Source: SYOC01 sp964441775 (GTDB lineage: Bacteria; Desulfobacterota; Binatia; Bin18). Taken from it: 64,000 nt of DNA. Below the pieces are notes generated by a model, which saw nothing but the letters and a program-made list of their open reading frames with translations, was not told the origin of the DNA and did not search any database. The stretch is taken from NCBI GenBank assembly GCA_964441775.1, contig CAYTVL010000016.1:37448-101447 (forward strand). Direction: 5' to 3'. Of the stretch, positions 18,792 to 27,980 are shown in pieces (within the stretch, counting starts at the first letter, position 1; the number at the start of each line of letters is the position of its first letter). The translations under genes and the position numbers were made by a program.

Positions 18792-19820
18792 CTATGACAA
18801 CCACCGGAGGTCAGGATCAAGCCTCCCCGTCGCAAGCAAGGACCTGAGGTGCCTGATCCTGATGTACCGTGCCCCAGTAAATTCTTCAGCAGTCAGCGCA
18901 TGCGCCTTGTACGCAGCGTAGAGTTGTTCAACGCCAAGGCGCACGGTCCACTGCGGTTGGAAGTGCGGCAGCATCCGTTTAATTTTATCACAGTTAACAC
19001 GATAGCAACGAAGATCCGGACCGCCTCCCTCCGCATATTTGACCCGGCTGCCAGGGACAACCTCTTCTACCATAGCCGCCACCTCACGGATCTGGTAATT
19101 CTCTTCCGTTCGACCAACATTGAATGCTTGGTTATGGACTACCTCCCGTGGTGCTTGGAGAACCGCAATAAATGCTCGCCCGATATCTTCCACGTGTACA
19201 AGTGGGCGCCACGGCGTCCCATCACTCGCGATAAGCACCTCACCCGTAGTAGACGCAAAACCGACAAGGTTGTTGACAACCAGGTCAGCTCGGAGGCGTG
19301 GCGAAACGCCATACGCAGTGGCGTTTCGAAGGAAGGTCGGGCTGAAGTGTTCGTCAGCAAGATGAACGACGTCTTGTTCAACGAGAACTTTTGATTCTCC
19401 ATAAGGCGTGACTGGATGGAAAGACGCGTCCTCGGCAAGAAAACTTTCTCCCTCAGCCTTTCCGTAGAGACTACAGGAGGACGAAAACAGGAATCGAGGC
19501 ACGCCAGCCTCTTTCGCAACCTGGGCAAGTCGTACTGACGCTCGGTGGTTGATATCATATGTACATTCTCGGTTCAGATCGCCGAGCGGATCATTCGAGA
19601 GGGCTGCGAGGTGAATCACCGCGTCGAAGCCTTCCAGGTCCTCGACCACGACATCCCGAAGGTCTTTTTGTAGAGCCGGTATCTGAGATAACTCATCGTT
19701 AAAATCGCAACCGGCGAAGAAGTCAGTCTCAAAACCGGTGACTTCATGCCCTGCCTCTCGTAGCATTGGGACGAGTACGGTTCCTATATAGCCGGTATGA
19801 CCAGTGACTAAGACCTTCAT
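18792..19820 (-). CDS. NAD(P)-dependent nucleotide-sugar epimerase/dehydratase (extended SDR)
   Basis: 342 residues. Cofactor binding is shown by VTGHTGYIG (5-13) and the catalytic triad by SSSCSLYG with Y140-x3-K144 in YGESK. VHVEDIGRAF and FNVGRTEENYQI are extended-SDR features. It should epimerise, dehydrate or reduce a nucleotide sugar; with RfbF next to it a CDP-sugar is a fair guess. Its ATG overlaps the stop of the PIG-L deacetylase (ATGA), so the two are translationally coupled. The exact reaction cannot be read from the sequence. Confidence 0.87.
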   Translation of the reverse strand: MKVLVTGHTGYIGTVLVPMLREAGHEVTGFETDFFAGCDFNDELSQIPALQKDLRDVVVEDLEGFDAVIHLAALSNDPLGDLNRECTYDINHRASVRLAQVAKEAGVPRFLFSSSCSLYGKAEGESFLAEDASFHPVTPYGESKVLVEQDVVHLADEHFSPTFLRNATAYGVSPRLRADLVVNNLVGFASTTGEVLIASDGTPWRPLVHVEDIGRAFIAVLQAPREVVHNQAFNVGRTEENYQIREVAAMVEEVVPGSRVKYAEGGGPDLRCYRVNCDKIKRMLPHFQPQWTVRLGVEQLYAAYKAHALTAEEFTGARYIRIRHLRSLLATGRLDPDLRWLS

Positions 19821-20485
19821 CGAACCTCCGTTCCGAGAATTGCTTTACGGCAGTAAAATCCTTCCGCGTACCCGCTCGAAGCATTTGCTTCCATACCCCG
19901 CAGTCTCAACATTGAGGAAAATAATTCAGGGGAGAACCAGTGTTTCTCACGTTGGCTTTGGAAAGCGTCAAGAATAGAATTGATTTTTCGGCGACAGATG
20001 GATTCATCGAGAGGAAGAAAGAAATTTGGTGACCCGAGGTCGCCGTCGTATTTGGGGATTTCATATTCCAAAATCAAGTGGTTTCGAAACGTGTTCCAGG
20101 TGAGATCGGAGATGCAGCGATGATCCTGATGCAAATCATGCCGATAATGTGTAAAGATCACATTAGGAGAAAATTCACGCTTTATTTCTTCAAAACGATC
20201 TTTCACTTCTCCACCAAGATAAGGCAAATACCCATCTCTTAGCGCGTGAATGATAACCGTCTTTTTTGCAACGTCAGCAAGAAAGGAGGCAACGCTCTCA
20301 TGGGCCTCGCGCTTCCGCTCAAGAGTCGAGCTGAAAACGACCCAGTAAATATGAAGATTCGGGTACGTCGCTGCAAGCTTGAGGATCGCGCCCCCGCACC
20401 CTATTTCAATATCGTCACAATGCGCCCCGAGGCAAAGCACGCGACATTCGCGACCAGACTCAGTGTTGAGCAGGAGTTGCAGCAT
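19817..20485 (-). CDS. PIG-L family (LmbE-like) N-deacetylase
   Basis: 222 residues. The zinc motif AHCDD is at 21-25 in LCLGAHCDDIEIGCGG, and HYRHDLHQDHR in the middle supplies further His/Asp. The family deacetylates N-acetylated sugars in GlcNAc-phosphatidylinositol, mycothiol and bacillithiol synthesis. Here it lies between RfbF and an SDR epimerase, so a small sugar or nucleotide-sugar substrate in the cytoplasm is likely. It overlaps the epimerase by 4 nt and follows RfbF by 27 nt. Confidence 0.87.
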   Translation of the reverse strand: MLQLLLNTESGRECRVLCLGAHCDDIEIGCGGAILKLAATYPNLHIYWVVFSSTLERKREAHESVASFLADVAKKTVIIHALRDGYLPYLGGEVKDRFEEIKREFSPNVIFTHYRHDLHQDHRCISDLTWNTFRNHLILEYEIPKYDGDLGSPNFFLPLDESICRRKINSILDAFQSQREKHWFSPELFSSMLRLRGMEANASSGYAEGFYCRKAILGTEVR

Positions 20486-20512
20486 GCGGAGAAAGGAATG
20501 GAATTAGGAGCT

Positions 20513-21367
20513 TTAGGCAGATAGTTTCTGTAGAGAGGCGAGCGATTGAACAGGCTGATTCTGAAGAGGCATCTCGCGCCCTACTCGAGTAGGGCGTTTC
20601 CATACTTCCCACGGCGCTTTGCCGCTTGTATATAGCTCTTCAAGATACTGTCTATCTTTAAAGGTATCCATACAACCCCAAAATCCGTCATACCTGTAGG
20701 CAAGCACCTGTTGTTGCTCAACCAAACGCTGAAACGGCTCTTGGAGCAGCTCTTCACCGTTCCGCATGTACTTGAAGATATCGCGGTGAAAGATGAAATA
20801 ACCGCCGTTAATGTGAAGATCAGCTCGACTAACATCTTCAATTGCCCTTACTACGCCGTTCGGCAATAGCGACACGAAGTGACAACTGAGATTCGGTTTC
20901 ACGCAGAGAAAACTGGCAACCTTTTTCTCACTGTAAAAATGTTCAATTTGAGCGTCGAGAGGTAAGTCAGTCAGTCCATCGCTATAATTCGCAAGAAATA
21001 TCTCATCATCGTCGAGATATTTCTCCACTGCCTTTAGGCGTTGACCTATATTGGCATGAATGCCAGTATCCACAAAAGTGATGTTCCACTCGTCGATATC
21101 GCTATTGAAGAGGTGTAAGCTCTTACCTCCTTTTGATAAGACAAAGTCATTGGAAACACATTCATTGTAGTTTAAAAAATAGTCTTTTACAGCATCGGCG
21201 CCAAACCCAAGGCAGAGAATGAAATCTTTATGCCCATGGTAGGCGTAGTATTTCATCAAGTGCCACAATATAGGTCGGTAGCCAATGTTGACCATGGGCT
21301 TGGGAATATGCTCGGAAAACTCGCGCAGGCGTAGTCCTAGTCCACCACAGAAGAGTACGACTTTCAT
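20513..21367 (-). CDS. rfbF: Glucose-1-phosphate cytidylyltransferase-like sugar nucleotidyltransferase
   Basis: 284 residues from the ATG at 21367, 8 nt after GGAGA; a TTG extends 15 nt upstream. The nucleotidyltransferase loop is LFCGGLGLRLREFS, followed by KPMVNIGYRPILWHLMKYY, FILCLGFGADAVKDYF, LANYSDGLTDLPL, HINGGYFIF and FWGCMDTFKDR. This pattern is characteristic of CDP-glucose pyrophosphorylases (RfbF/AscA). It would make CDP-glucose from CTP and glucose-1-phosphate, the entry to CDP-linked deoxy or branched sugars. No obvious CDP-glucose 4,6-dehydratase is present unless the SDR at 18792-19820 fills that role. Confidence 0.85.
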   Translation of the reverse strand: MKVVLFCGGLGLRLREFSEHIPKPMVNIGYRPILWHLMKYYAYHGHKDFILCLGFGADAVKDYFLNYNECVSNDFVLSKGGKSLHLFNSDIDEWNITFVDTGIHANIGQRLKAVEKYLDDDEIFLANYSDGLTDLPLDAQIEHFYSEKKVASFLCVKPNLSCHFVSLLPNGVVRAIEDVSRADLHINGGYFIFHRDIFKYMRNGEELLQEPFQRLVEQQQVLAYRYDGFWGCMDTFKDRQYLEELYTSGKAPWEVWKRPTRVGREMPLQNQPVQSLASLQKLSA

Positions 21368-21428
21368 AGTAAGTGTCTCCAACTGATATTAACTGATTAT
21401 ATGGAACAGCGCTAATTAAACGTCTTGA

Positions 21429-23786
21429 CTATTGAGACAAAAGAGAAGGGACACAGAGTGTTGTCTCTTTCACTACGCTCAACCGCTCCGGACGAAATTC
21501 ATTGTTAATAAAGACATTGCCCACTGGCGCTCGTTCGGATTGTGGCAGGCAGAAATTCGTCTGAGTAGTCACGCCTCCGCAGTCTTCTTCCGTTTTGCAG
21601 TTCCTCCCCATATGCCTGGGCGACTCAGCAACGCAGAGGGCTTTCTCAGGGCTTGCCCTGTAGCAAAGCAGGTTGGCAGAGTCATTTTTGATCCCTTCCC
21701 CGTCTTTATCTACTGGGGTGCAAAGGCGCGCCGGAGCTCTAAGGTCATAAACTTTGGGAGGAGTAGTCAATTGATCATCCACTGATACCCCTCGAATGGG
21801 AATGAACTTCGTCGTGTCGCTCACTTGGACTTGGTAACATCTATAGCGATCTACATTGTTTTGTGCTGGCAAACCAACCGGACCGACCAAACTTTCCGCC
21901 GTAGGGACAAGTAAGCGAGAGGGCTTGGAAGCGTCAACAACGACGAGATCACCTTGGGGGCGGAACCGATTGGTGAGACGCACCGTGACTGGGGGAACCG
22001 GTGGGGGTTGCGGTGGGTCCAACGAGACCTGAATTTTGTAGCTTTGGAGATAAGTGTTGGGATCAAGGACACCTTCGTTGATCGTGTCTGCAGGAAAGCA
22101 AAGGTCACTCGTCACGCTTCGGACATCAAATTGTTTATTCTCGAACTGGTCAACAAGAGAAACATGGACGCCTTTGGGAAATGCCTTCGCCTTACAGAAC
22201 CTGGTGATTCCCGTCACTCCGCCGCAGGCTTCTTCATTCAGACAGGAGGCTCCAGCATTATCCGGAGCGTTAGCGACGCACAGACGTGGATTGATTGTGT
22301 AGCATAGGAAATTGTCTAAAGTAGCAAGCTCCGGACGGAGCGCCTCCAGGACGAGCACCCAGTCATCATCACCGTCAGTATTGTTCCCTGGCGTCGTAAA
22401 ATCGTGCGAACCGGCGTTCGCGAACGGAGAACCAGGGATATTCAGAAACGTGCCTCCAGCAGGGTCGTACCACCTCGCCGTTGCTGGTCCACTCAGTTTG
22501 CTCATGTCAACTGTGATCGTACGAGAAGAAGGCACATAGGCCATTACCAGGTTCCCGTTCGGCGTGCACGCGGCCGTCACGTAGTCGCTGATTCCGACTC
22601 CCACTAACCCCCAATCAAACGTTCCATACCCAGCAGTCACGATAGTATGATTCTGATCTGGAACGAGGTCGTACCAGGCTCTCGGTCCAAACAAAGCCGT
22701 CACATGCTCCATTTGTCTAGCCCCAGGGGTGTCGAGCTGGTCCTTCCACCCATCTATGAATTGCCATGTGTATTTGTTCCCATACATTTGTCCAGATGCA
22801 CCACCCAGAAGCGACCAATATTCCTGGCGTCGCAGAATTCGTGCAGTTCCAAAAGATATGAAGCCTGAATCCTGTTCGAATTCGTAGCCAGCTTCGACTA
22901 GAAATGTGGGCAAAGAATTGGGGCGGTTGTAGTCTTTGAGCACCTGTTGGTAGGTAGGATAATAGGTGTAAGAGGCATTGAGGTCGATAATCGGAGCCCA
23001 ACGTTCGTCATCCAGAGATCCACTTATGTTGTAATTAAGCTCGATAGTGTGAATGTGACGCGTATCGAAATCCCTAATCCCAAGGGCTACTGCCGTAGTC
23101 ACTACATCATCGTCAGCAGAAGGCAGTTGATCTAGATGGTAATCATTCCCATGCATCCACAGAATGTTGTTGAAATTTGCATATCGCTTTCCCAGGAACT
23201 GTCCATAAGCGCGACATTTATCGACTCCGTTCGCTTTCATAACATCTAACCAGCCTCCGGCTTCAGCGGGGTCGAGAATCACTAGAAGGCCATATTTTGC
23301 TGCAAGCCTCAGAATACCATCGACACGTGCAAAGTAAGTCTTGTTCGGCATGGTCAAGTCGTAATGCGGTGGAGAGCTAAAGGCGTCTAAAACGCCTGTA
23401 AAAGGGGCTAAATCGCTGAATGTTTTTCCGTCAGGTCGGCATGCGGTATACTGAGCGCACAGCAAATTGATCCACACAGTATTAAAGCCGTGAGCTTGCC
23501 GATTCCGGAAGAATAACTCAACATCTTCTACAGTCAGATTGCCAATCATTGCTTGAGGGGATTCGCCAGCAATAAGAAACGGGACATCATTCTGGTCAAC
23601 CAGATAGCGGCCCGTGGGCCCTTTCTTCAGTGGATATGCCGGCGCTGCACTGGCAGCTCTCGAAATCATCAAGAGGCCTAGGAACGTAGCTATGACAGCC
23701 ATCCCCACTCGCAATTGATGATGAATTGGATGACGAATTGGAGCTACCCTAACCCTCCATCTAGCTCGAAAGAACGCTTTATTCAT
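21429..23786 (-). CDS. Secreted DUF4038-type glycoside hydrolase with Cys-rich tail
   Basis: 785 residues. GGGGGTG precedes the ATG. A basic N-terminus and a hydrophobic stretch (about 28-45) ending ASAAP form a signal peptide. Residues about 50-400 match the DUF4038 TIM-barrel type: FLIAGESPQAMIGN, FNTVWINLL, YGLLVILDPAEAGGW, ILWMHGNDYH and FLVEAGYEFE, where E/D residues may be catalytic. A beta domain follows, like the putative collagen-binding domain usually paired with it (ATARWYDPAGGTF). The last 270 residues carry two similar Cys-rich units (FLCYTINP/LLCYRASP, then LCVA, CGGVT and FC), resembling DUF7450. It may trim or remodel the exported polysaccharide. Its place among cytosolic sugar-nucleotide genes is unusual. 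Confidence 0.78.
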   Translation of the reverse strand: MNKAFFRARWRVRVAPIRHPIHHQLRVGMAVIATFLGLLMISRAASAAPAYPLKKGPTGRYLVDQNDVPFLIAGESPQAMIGNLTVEDVELFFRNRQAHGFNTVWINLLCAQYTACRPDGKTFSDLAPFTGVLDAFSSPPHYDLTMPNKTYFARVDGILRLAAKYGLLVILDPAEAGGWLDVMKANGVDKCRAYGQFLGKRYANFNNILWMHGNDYHLDQLPSADDDVVTTAVALGIRDFDTRHIHTIELNYNISGSLDDERWAPIIDLNASYTYYPTYQQVLKDYNRPNSLPTFLVEAGYEFEQDSGFISFGTARILRRQEYWSLLGGASGQMYGNKYTWQFIDGWKDQLDTPGARQMEHVTALFGPRAWYDLVPDQNHTIVTAGYGTFDWGLVGVGISDYVTAACTPNGNLVMAYVPSSRTITVDMSKLSGPATARWYDPAGGTFLNIPGSPFANAGSHDFTTPGNNTDGDDDWVLVLEALRPELATLDNFLCYTINPRLCVANAPDNAGASCLNEEACGGVTGITRFCKAKAFPKGVHVSLVDQFENKQFDVRSVTSDLCFPADTINEGVLDPNTYLQSYKIQVSLDPPQPPPVPPVTVRLTNRFRPQGDLVVVDASKPSRLLVPTAESLVGPVGLPAQNNVDRYRCYQVQVSDTTKFIPIRGVSVDDQLTTPPKVYDLRAPARLCTPVDKDGEGIKNDSANLLCYRASPEKALCVAESPRHMGRNCKTEEDCGGVTTQTNFCLPQSERAPVGNVFINNEFRPERLSVVKETTLCVPSLLSQ

Positions 23787-23796
23787 AATGCACCCC

Positions 23797-24528
23797 CTAG
23801 ATATCGGTTTTCAGAAAATGCCGGAGCTTGATGTCAGTCACCTCCACAGTCCAGGGCAAACTCAGAGCATGAATCACAACCTCGGCTACATCTTCAGGTT
23901 GCATAAGCCGTTCCGGATAATATGGCCGTCCTTCTTTTCGGTGAATGATCGCCTGCGTAGGAGTAGCCGTCCGTCCAAGGAATACACTAAGGACACGTAG
24001 CCCTTCTGGGTTGACCTCATCTCGTAGACTATCGGCAACTGCTTTCAGCGCGTGTTTCGCAGCTGCGTACTGACTGACATTGGCTTTAGCTCCAAGACCA
24101 ACACTAGAATTAATGAAAACGATTTGCCCACGACGTGGCCGGAACGTTGGCAGCAAAGCCTGAGTTAATACGTATGGCGCCCGAACGTTTACTTGATAAT
24201 GCAAGTCAAATTCCTCGACGGGAGCAGTAGCGACATGTCCAAAAGTGTGAACGCCTGCGCTGTGAATAAGGATATCGACATGCGTGAAGTCGTGACGAAG
24301 ACGAGAAGCAAGTTCGGAAACCTCTTCGCTCTTTGCGAGATCAGCACAATAACATTGGACGGGGGCTCCGGTCTCCCTTGCCGCGTCCGCCACAGCTTCG
24401 AGTGTTTCGATACGGCGGCCAACGACCCCGAGCGTTACGCCTCGAAAAGCGAGCCACAAGGCAATTGCCTTCCCGATACCGCTGCTTGCACCAGTCACTA
24501 TGCCGACCTGACCCGCCAGGGTATTCAT
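23797..24528 (-). CDS. Short-chain dehydrogenase/reductase
   Basis: 243 residues from the ATG at 24528. GGAAAGG lies just upstream, and the ATG overlaps the stop of the DUF4910 gene (ATGA). Classical SDR motifs are VTGASSGIGKA (11-21), the NNAG-equivalent IHSAGVH, FINSSVG with the catalytic serine, and YAAAKHALKA (YxxxK). It should oxidise or reduce a keto/hydroxyl group with NAD(P)H. Position suggests a step in the modified-sugar pathway. Fatty-acid or other secondary substrates cannot be excluded. Confidence 0.88.
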   Translation of the reverse strand: MNTLAGQVGIVTGASSGIGKAIALWLAFRGVTLGVVGRRIETLEAVADAARETGAPVQCYCADLAKSEEVSELASRLRHDFTHVDILIHSAGVHTFGHVATAPVEEFDLHYQVNVRAPYVLTQALLPTFRPRRGQIVFINSSVGLGAKANVSQYAAAKHALKAVADSLRDEVNPEGLRVLSVFLGRTATPTQAIIHRKEGRPYYPERLMQPEDVAEVVIHALSLPWTVEVTDIKLRHFLKTDI

Positions 24529-25868
24529 TGAGTGCCTTTCCACCAGGACGCCGTCGGTACAGATTGCTCTTCAAGCAATGTATGCTTGTATAGGATATCC
24601 GCCGCTTTTTTTATTTTGTCAAAATAAATGCCTGATCGTGTTGCAATATCCAGTAGGCTGTGGTTTCCATCAGACAAATTAAGCACCCACAGCATCGCGA
24701 GTTCATCTTGCTTGCCTTCGGGGCCGCCAATGGTGCGATACAGTCCACGTTTCCCAAGTTGGGGTTCACCCTTTGGATTTTGATTGAGATAGGTCAGATT
24801 ATTCTCCAGCACGGAAAGGATGGATAAGCATTTCACAAAGGAGTCGGCCAGAGAAAAGGGAACAACAAAGTCTAAATTATCCGCCGAGGTGTGATACTCG
24901 GGGAAGCACCCATGCGGCGTACGCATAAAATTTCCGACGGGAAGATTAAACCCAGGTGAACAGAACTGTCGTTCGTCATATCCATAAGGCGAAAACTCCA
25001 TGACTTCGTAGTCCATCTCTGAATGCTGCAAAACATGGAGGACTGCTCGATCAATCTCTGCATCGCCGCGACGACTTTTCTTATAGGTCGACCGACCAAC
25101 ATCGCCGACATTCGCGAGCACCAAGCCATGCTTGATTTTAGAGAGTTGGCTCTCATTGCGGCAAAGCCAAGTAATCGACCCGATTGTTCCGGGAATAAAG
25201 AGGAAACGATACGAATAGCGCCGTCGTACCGATCCCAAGACTCTCGCGAGAAAAACCGCGAGGGATATGCCTGAAAGATTATCGTTACAGAGCGATGGAT
25301 GACAGGAGTGACACGAGAACAATATCTCGTCATCTTGTTGACCAGGAAGATAGTACTCACCGTAAGTGAGAGAACCGTCTTCTAAGGAAGAGTCGATGCA
25401 AACCTCATACTCATCCTCAGTCAAAGAAAGAAACTGATTGTGACTGAGACAAAATCCCCAGGTCTCCTTGTAGTAAGACGTTCGATACGGAATCCAGTCA
25501 GGGTGGTCCGGCAAAGTAAAGAGATGCTCTTTTAATTCTCCAAGAGAAACCCATTTCTTCACCGGCGCGCTGTAGTTGACAACGTGAAGATTGGACGCGC
25601 GGAAATCAACGATTCGTTCACCGCGAAGGTTTTTAATGTAAGCGTCTCGAATGTTCCATTCTTTCGGTATGGTCCAGTCGAACACTGGAGTTCCAGTCGG
25701 CGTCTCGTAGGTCTGTAACGGAATATAACGTTTCAGGATGTCCAAACTCTGGCGCAACCCGTTTCCCGTAATGCTCCGACAAATGGGATACAATTCAGCA
25801 ACCAGGGTGTACATCTCACGACCAATGGCCTCCACATCGAGAGTGGCTCGAAGTTCAACAACGTTCAC
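24525..25868 (-). CDS. DUF4910 aminopeptidase-like protein with winged-helix end
   Basis: 447 residues. It resembles the M28-like DUF4910/DUF2172 proteins: SITGNGLRQSL near the start, WTIPKEWNIRDAYI, FSCHSCHPSLCNDNLSG (zinc-site His and Asp), FLFIPGTIGSI, and EYHTSADNLDFV (second His/Asp set). The last 80 residues look like the winged-helix domain usual in this family (LNLSDGNHSLLDIATRSG). The family is called aminopeptidase-like from fold, but it occurs repeatedly in carbohydrate loci and its reaction is not established. The GTG at 25868 is weakly supported; a later start near residue 19 is possible. It is coupled to the SDR downstream by a 4-nt overlap. Confidence 0.82.
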   Translation of the reverse strand: MNVVELRATLDVEAIGREMYTLVAELYPICRSITGNGLRQSLDILKRYIPLQTYETPTGTPVFDWTIPKEWNIRDAYIKNLRGERIVDFRASNLHVVNYSAPVKKWVSLGELKEHLFTLPDHPDWIPYRTSYYKETWGFCLSHNQFLSLTEDEYEVCIDSSLEDGSLTYGEYYLPGQQDDEILFSCHSCHPSLCNDNLSGISLAVFLARVLGSVRRRYSYRFLFIPGTIGSITWLCRNESQLSKIKHGLVLANVGDVGRSTYKKSRRGDAEIDRAVLHVLQHSEMDYEVMEFSPYGYDERQFCSPGFNLPVGNFMRTPHGCFPEYHTSADNLDFVVPFSLADSFVKCLSILSVLENNLTYLNQNPKGEPQLGKRGLYRTIGGPEGKQDELAMLWVLNLSDGNHSLLDIATRSGIYFDKIKKAADILYKHTLLEEQSVPTASWWKGTQ

Positions 25869-25883
25869 ACCAACACCATGACT

Positions 25884-26411
25884 TCAAGAAAAATCCGGAT
25901 AGGTTTGGTCGCGTTCGATAATAAGGCGCTCAGCGGGCGGCCATTCGATAGCGAAGGCGGGATCGTTCCACTTGACGCCGCGCGCACAAGTGGGCTCATA
26001 AATCTCCGACATCTGGTAGAATATTTCAGTATCGTCTTCCAACGTCTGAAAACCGTGGGCGAAACGCTCAGGAATGTAGAGCATTTTCCTATTGTCAGCC
26101 TTGAGAACAACGGCTACATATTGTTTGAAAGTCGGAGATTCTCGTCGTAAATCGATAATCACGTCGTGGATGGCGCCCTTTGTACAACGCACTATTTTGA
26201 CTTCTTCATGAGGAGAGACTTGGTAGTGCATGCCGCGCAGAGTTCCCTTTTTTTTGTTGAAGGAAATACTGCATTGCACCAAGTGCGGATTAAGCCCTTG
26301 CGCGACCAATTCTCGTTGACACCAGGTTCGAGCAAAAAATCCGCGGTCATCCTCCAACAGCTGAGGCTCGATCACAAATGCACCTTTGAGTTTCGTTTCT
26401 GTAAAGAGCAC
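25884..26411 (-). CDS. dTDP-4-dehydrorhamnose 3,5-epimerase-like protein (RmlC family)
   Basis: 175 residues. A GTG start at 26411 is preceded by GAGGAGG. The cupin has the RmlC landmarks FVIEPQLLEDDRGFFARTW (12-30), GTLRGMHYQ with the catalytic-site H62, IPERFAHGFQTL, and VKWNDPAFAIEWP. It would epimerise a 4-keto-6-deoxy nucleotide sugar at C3 and/or C5. In clusters with RfbF and a C-methyltransferase such proteins act on CDP- or dTDP-4-keto sugars, so the nucleotide is uncertain. It lies 9 nt after manC and 15 nt before DUF4910. Confidence 0.88.
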   Translation of the reverse strand: MLFTETKLKGAFVIEPQLLEDDRGFFARTWCQRELVAQGLNPHLVQCSISFNKKKGTLRGMHYQVSPHEEVKIVRCTKGAIHDVIIDLRRESPTFKQYVAVVLKADNRKMLYIPERFAHGFQTLEDDTEIFYQMSEIYEPTCARGVKWNDPAFAIEWPPAERLIIERDQTYPDFS

Positions 26412-26420
26412 GTTTCCTCC

Positions 26421-27902
26421 TCAACCCTGAGAGAGAGGCTTTTCAGAAACAGACGGAGGAGCACTTCGTTGATAACGATCCGCCAACCGCACGATATCGT
26501 CTTCACCGAGGTATGGGCCTGTTTGCACCTCAACAATTTCGAGAGGCTCCGGGCCAAGATTCGCAAGACGGTGAACCGTCGTTCGCGGCACATACGTAGA
26601 CTGCCCCACGTGGAGTTGACATTGTAAATCTCCATTTATCACTTCCGCTACTCCGCTCACGATTACCCAATGTTCATCTCTATGATGATGGAGCTGCAGG
26701 CTCAGAGCAGCACCAGGGCTTACGAGAATACGCTTGACCTTAAAGCCCGCCCCTTCTTCGAGCACTGTGTAGGAGCCCCAAGGCCGATGCACCGTGGGAA
26801 AAACGTGGGCAACGTTCTCCCCACGCTCCTGAAGTTGCTGGGCAACGATCTTTACATCCTGAACACGACTTGTCGGACAGATTAACAACGCGTCTTCAGA
26901 ATCAACCACCACGGTATCCTTCAATCCGATCGTAACAATCTTCCGTTCGCTGCTGTAAATGAAGGAGTTTTCGCTTTCCAGATCGAAGACGTTCGGGCTG
27001 AGCGTATTGCCTCGCTCATCTTTCGGAGACAAGCGATGAATCGTTGTCCAGTCGCCTAAATCCGACCAGCCAATAAGCGCTGGAATAACGACTAATCGAG
27101 TCGATTTTTCCAAAATCCCATAATCAACCGATACAGAGTCTAAGCGCGAGTAGACCTCTTTGACAGTTTCCTCGAACGTTTCCTGGCCAAGGTGTTGAGC
27201 GATGACTTTGAGCCCTTCTGCTAACCGAGGCAAGTACAGCGAGATTTCTTCTAAAATGGCTGAGGCTTTCCACAGAAAAATTCCGGCATTCCAGTAGTAT
27301 GTGCCGCTAGCAATATATCGCTGCGCTGTCAGCATGTCGGGCTTCTCCACAAAACTATCAACTTTGTAGACTTGAAACTCATCCGGGAAGGAGTGCTGAA
27401 CTTTGTCATTCCCACCTCTACGACGGATGTATCCGTACCCGGTTGCTGGATAGTCTGGAATGATTCCGAAGGTAATTAACACTCCTTGTTGGGCGAGCTC
27501 CGTCGCATCGGAAAGGAGAGAAAGAAACCCGTTTTGATTCTCGATCCAGTGATCTGCCGGCAGTACTGTCAATACCGCTTCGGGATCCTGGCTCAATGCA
27601 GCAACCGCGGCAAACCCGATGGCGGCAGCCGTATTTCTAGAAGCAGATTCTGTGAGAATATGGATTTTCGACCTATCGCGGGCATCAAGACTAACAAGTT
27701 GTGATTGCACAGCAGACACTTGCTCCGCCCCAGTCACGATCCACATCCGTTCAGGAGGAATAATAGGATCCAACCGGAGCACGGTCCGCTGCAGCAGCGT
27801 GTATTTCCCAAGTAGCTGGAGAAACTGCTTCGGATAATGTGTCCGGCTCAAAGGCCAAAGACGCGTTCCACTACCACCTGCAAGAATGACTGCATGTAAC
27901 AT
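26421..27902 (-). CDS. manC: Mannose-1-phosphate guanylyltransferase/mannose-6-phosphate isomerase
   Basis: 493 residues, the usual length of bifunctional ManC/AlgA. The nucleotidyltransferase half has VILAGGSGTRLWPLSR (5-20), VLPADHWI and FVEKPDMLTAQRYI. The C-terminal cupin isomerase half has LQLHHHRDEHWVIVSG and YVPRTTVHRLANLGP. It converts fructose-6-phosphate to mannose-6-phosphate and mannose-1-phosphate plus GTP to GDP-mannose. Phosphomannomutase is not in the window. The product would feed the AlgD-like dehydrogenase at 10362-11672 and mannosyltransferases. Confidence 0.94.
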   Translation of the reverse strand: MLHAVILAGGSGTRLWPLSRTHYPKQFLQLLGKYTLLQRTVLRLDPIIPPERMWIVTGAEQVSAVQSQLVSLDARDRSKIHILTESASRNTAAAIGFAAVAALSQDPEAVLTVLPADHWIENQNGFLSLLSDATELAQQGVLITFGIIPDYPATGYGYIRRRGGNDKVQHSFPDEFQVYKVDSFVEKPDMLTAQRYIASGTYYWNAGIFLWKASAILEEISLYLPRLAEGLKVIAQHLGQETFEETVKEVYSRLDSVSVDYGILEKSTRLVVIPALIGWSDLGDWTTIHRLSPKDERGNTLSPNVFDLESENSFIYSSERKIVTIGLKDTVVVDSEDALLICPTSRVQDVKIVAQQLQERGENVAHVFPTVHRPWGSYTVLEEGAGFKVKRILVSPGAALSLQLHHHRDEHWVIVSGVAEVINGDLQCQLHVGQSTYVPRTTVHRLANLGPEPLEIVEVQTGPYLGEDDIVRLADRYQRSAPPSVSEKPLSQG

Positions 27903-27980
27903 AGGCTGCTCTTTTCACAATGCCTTCGTGTAGCTGTACTCGCTGCATGAACGTCACTGAACGTATTGTCTGTGTCAAAG

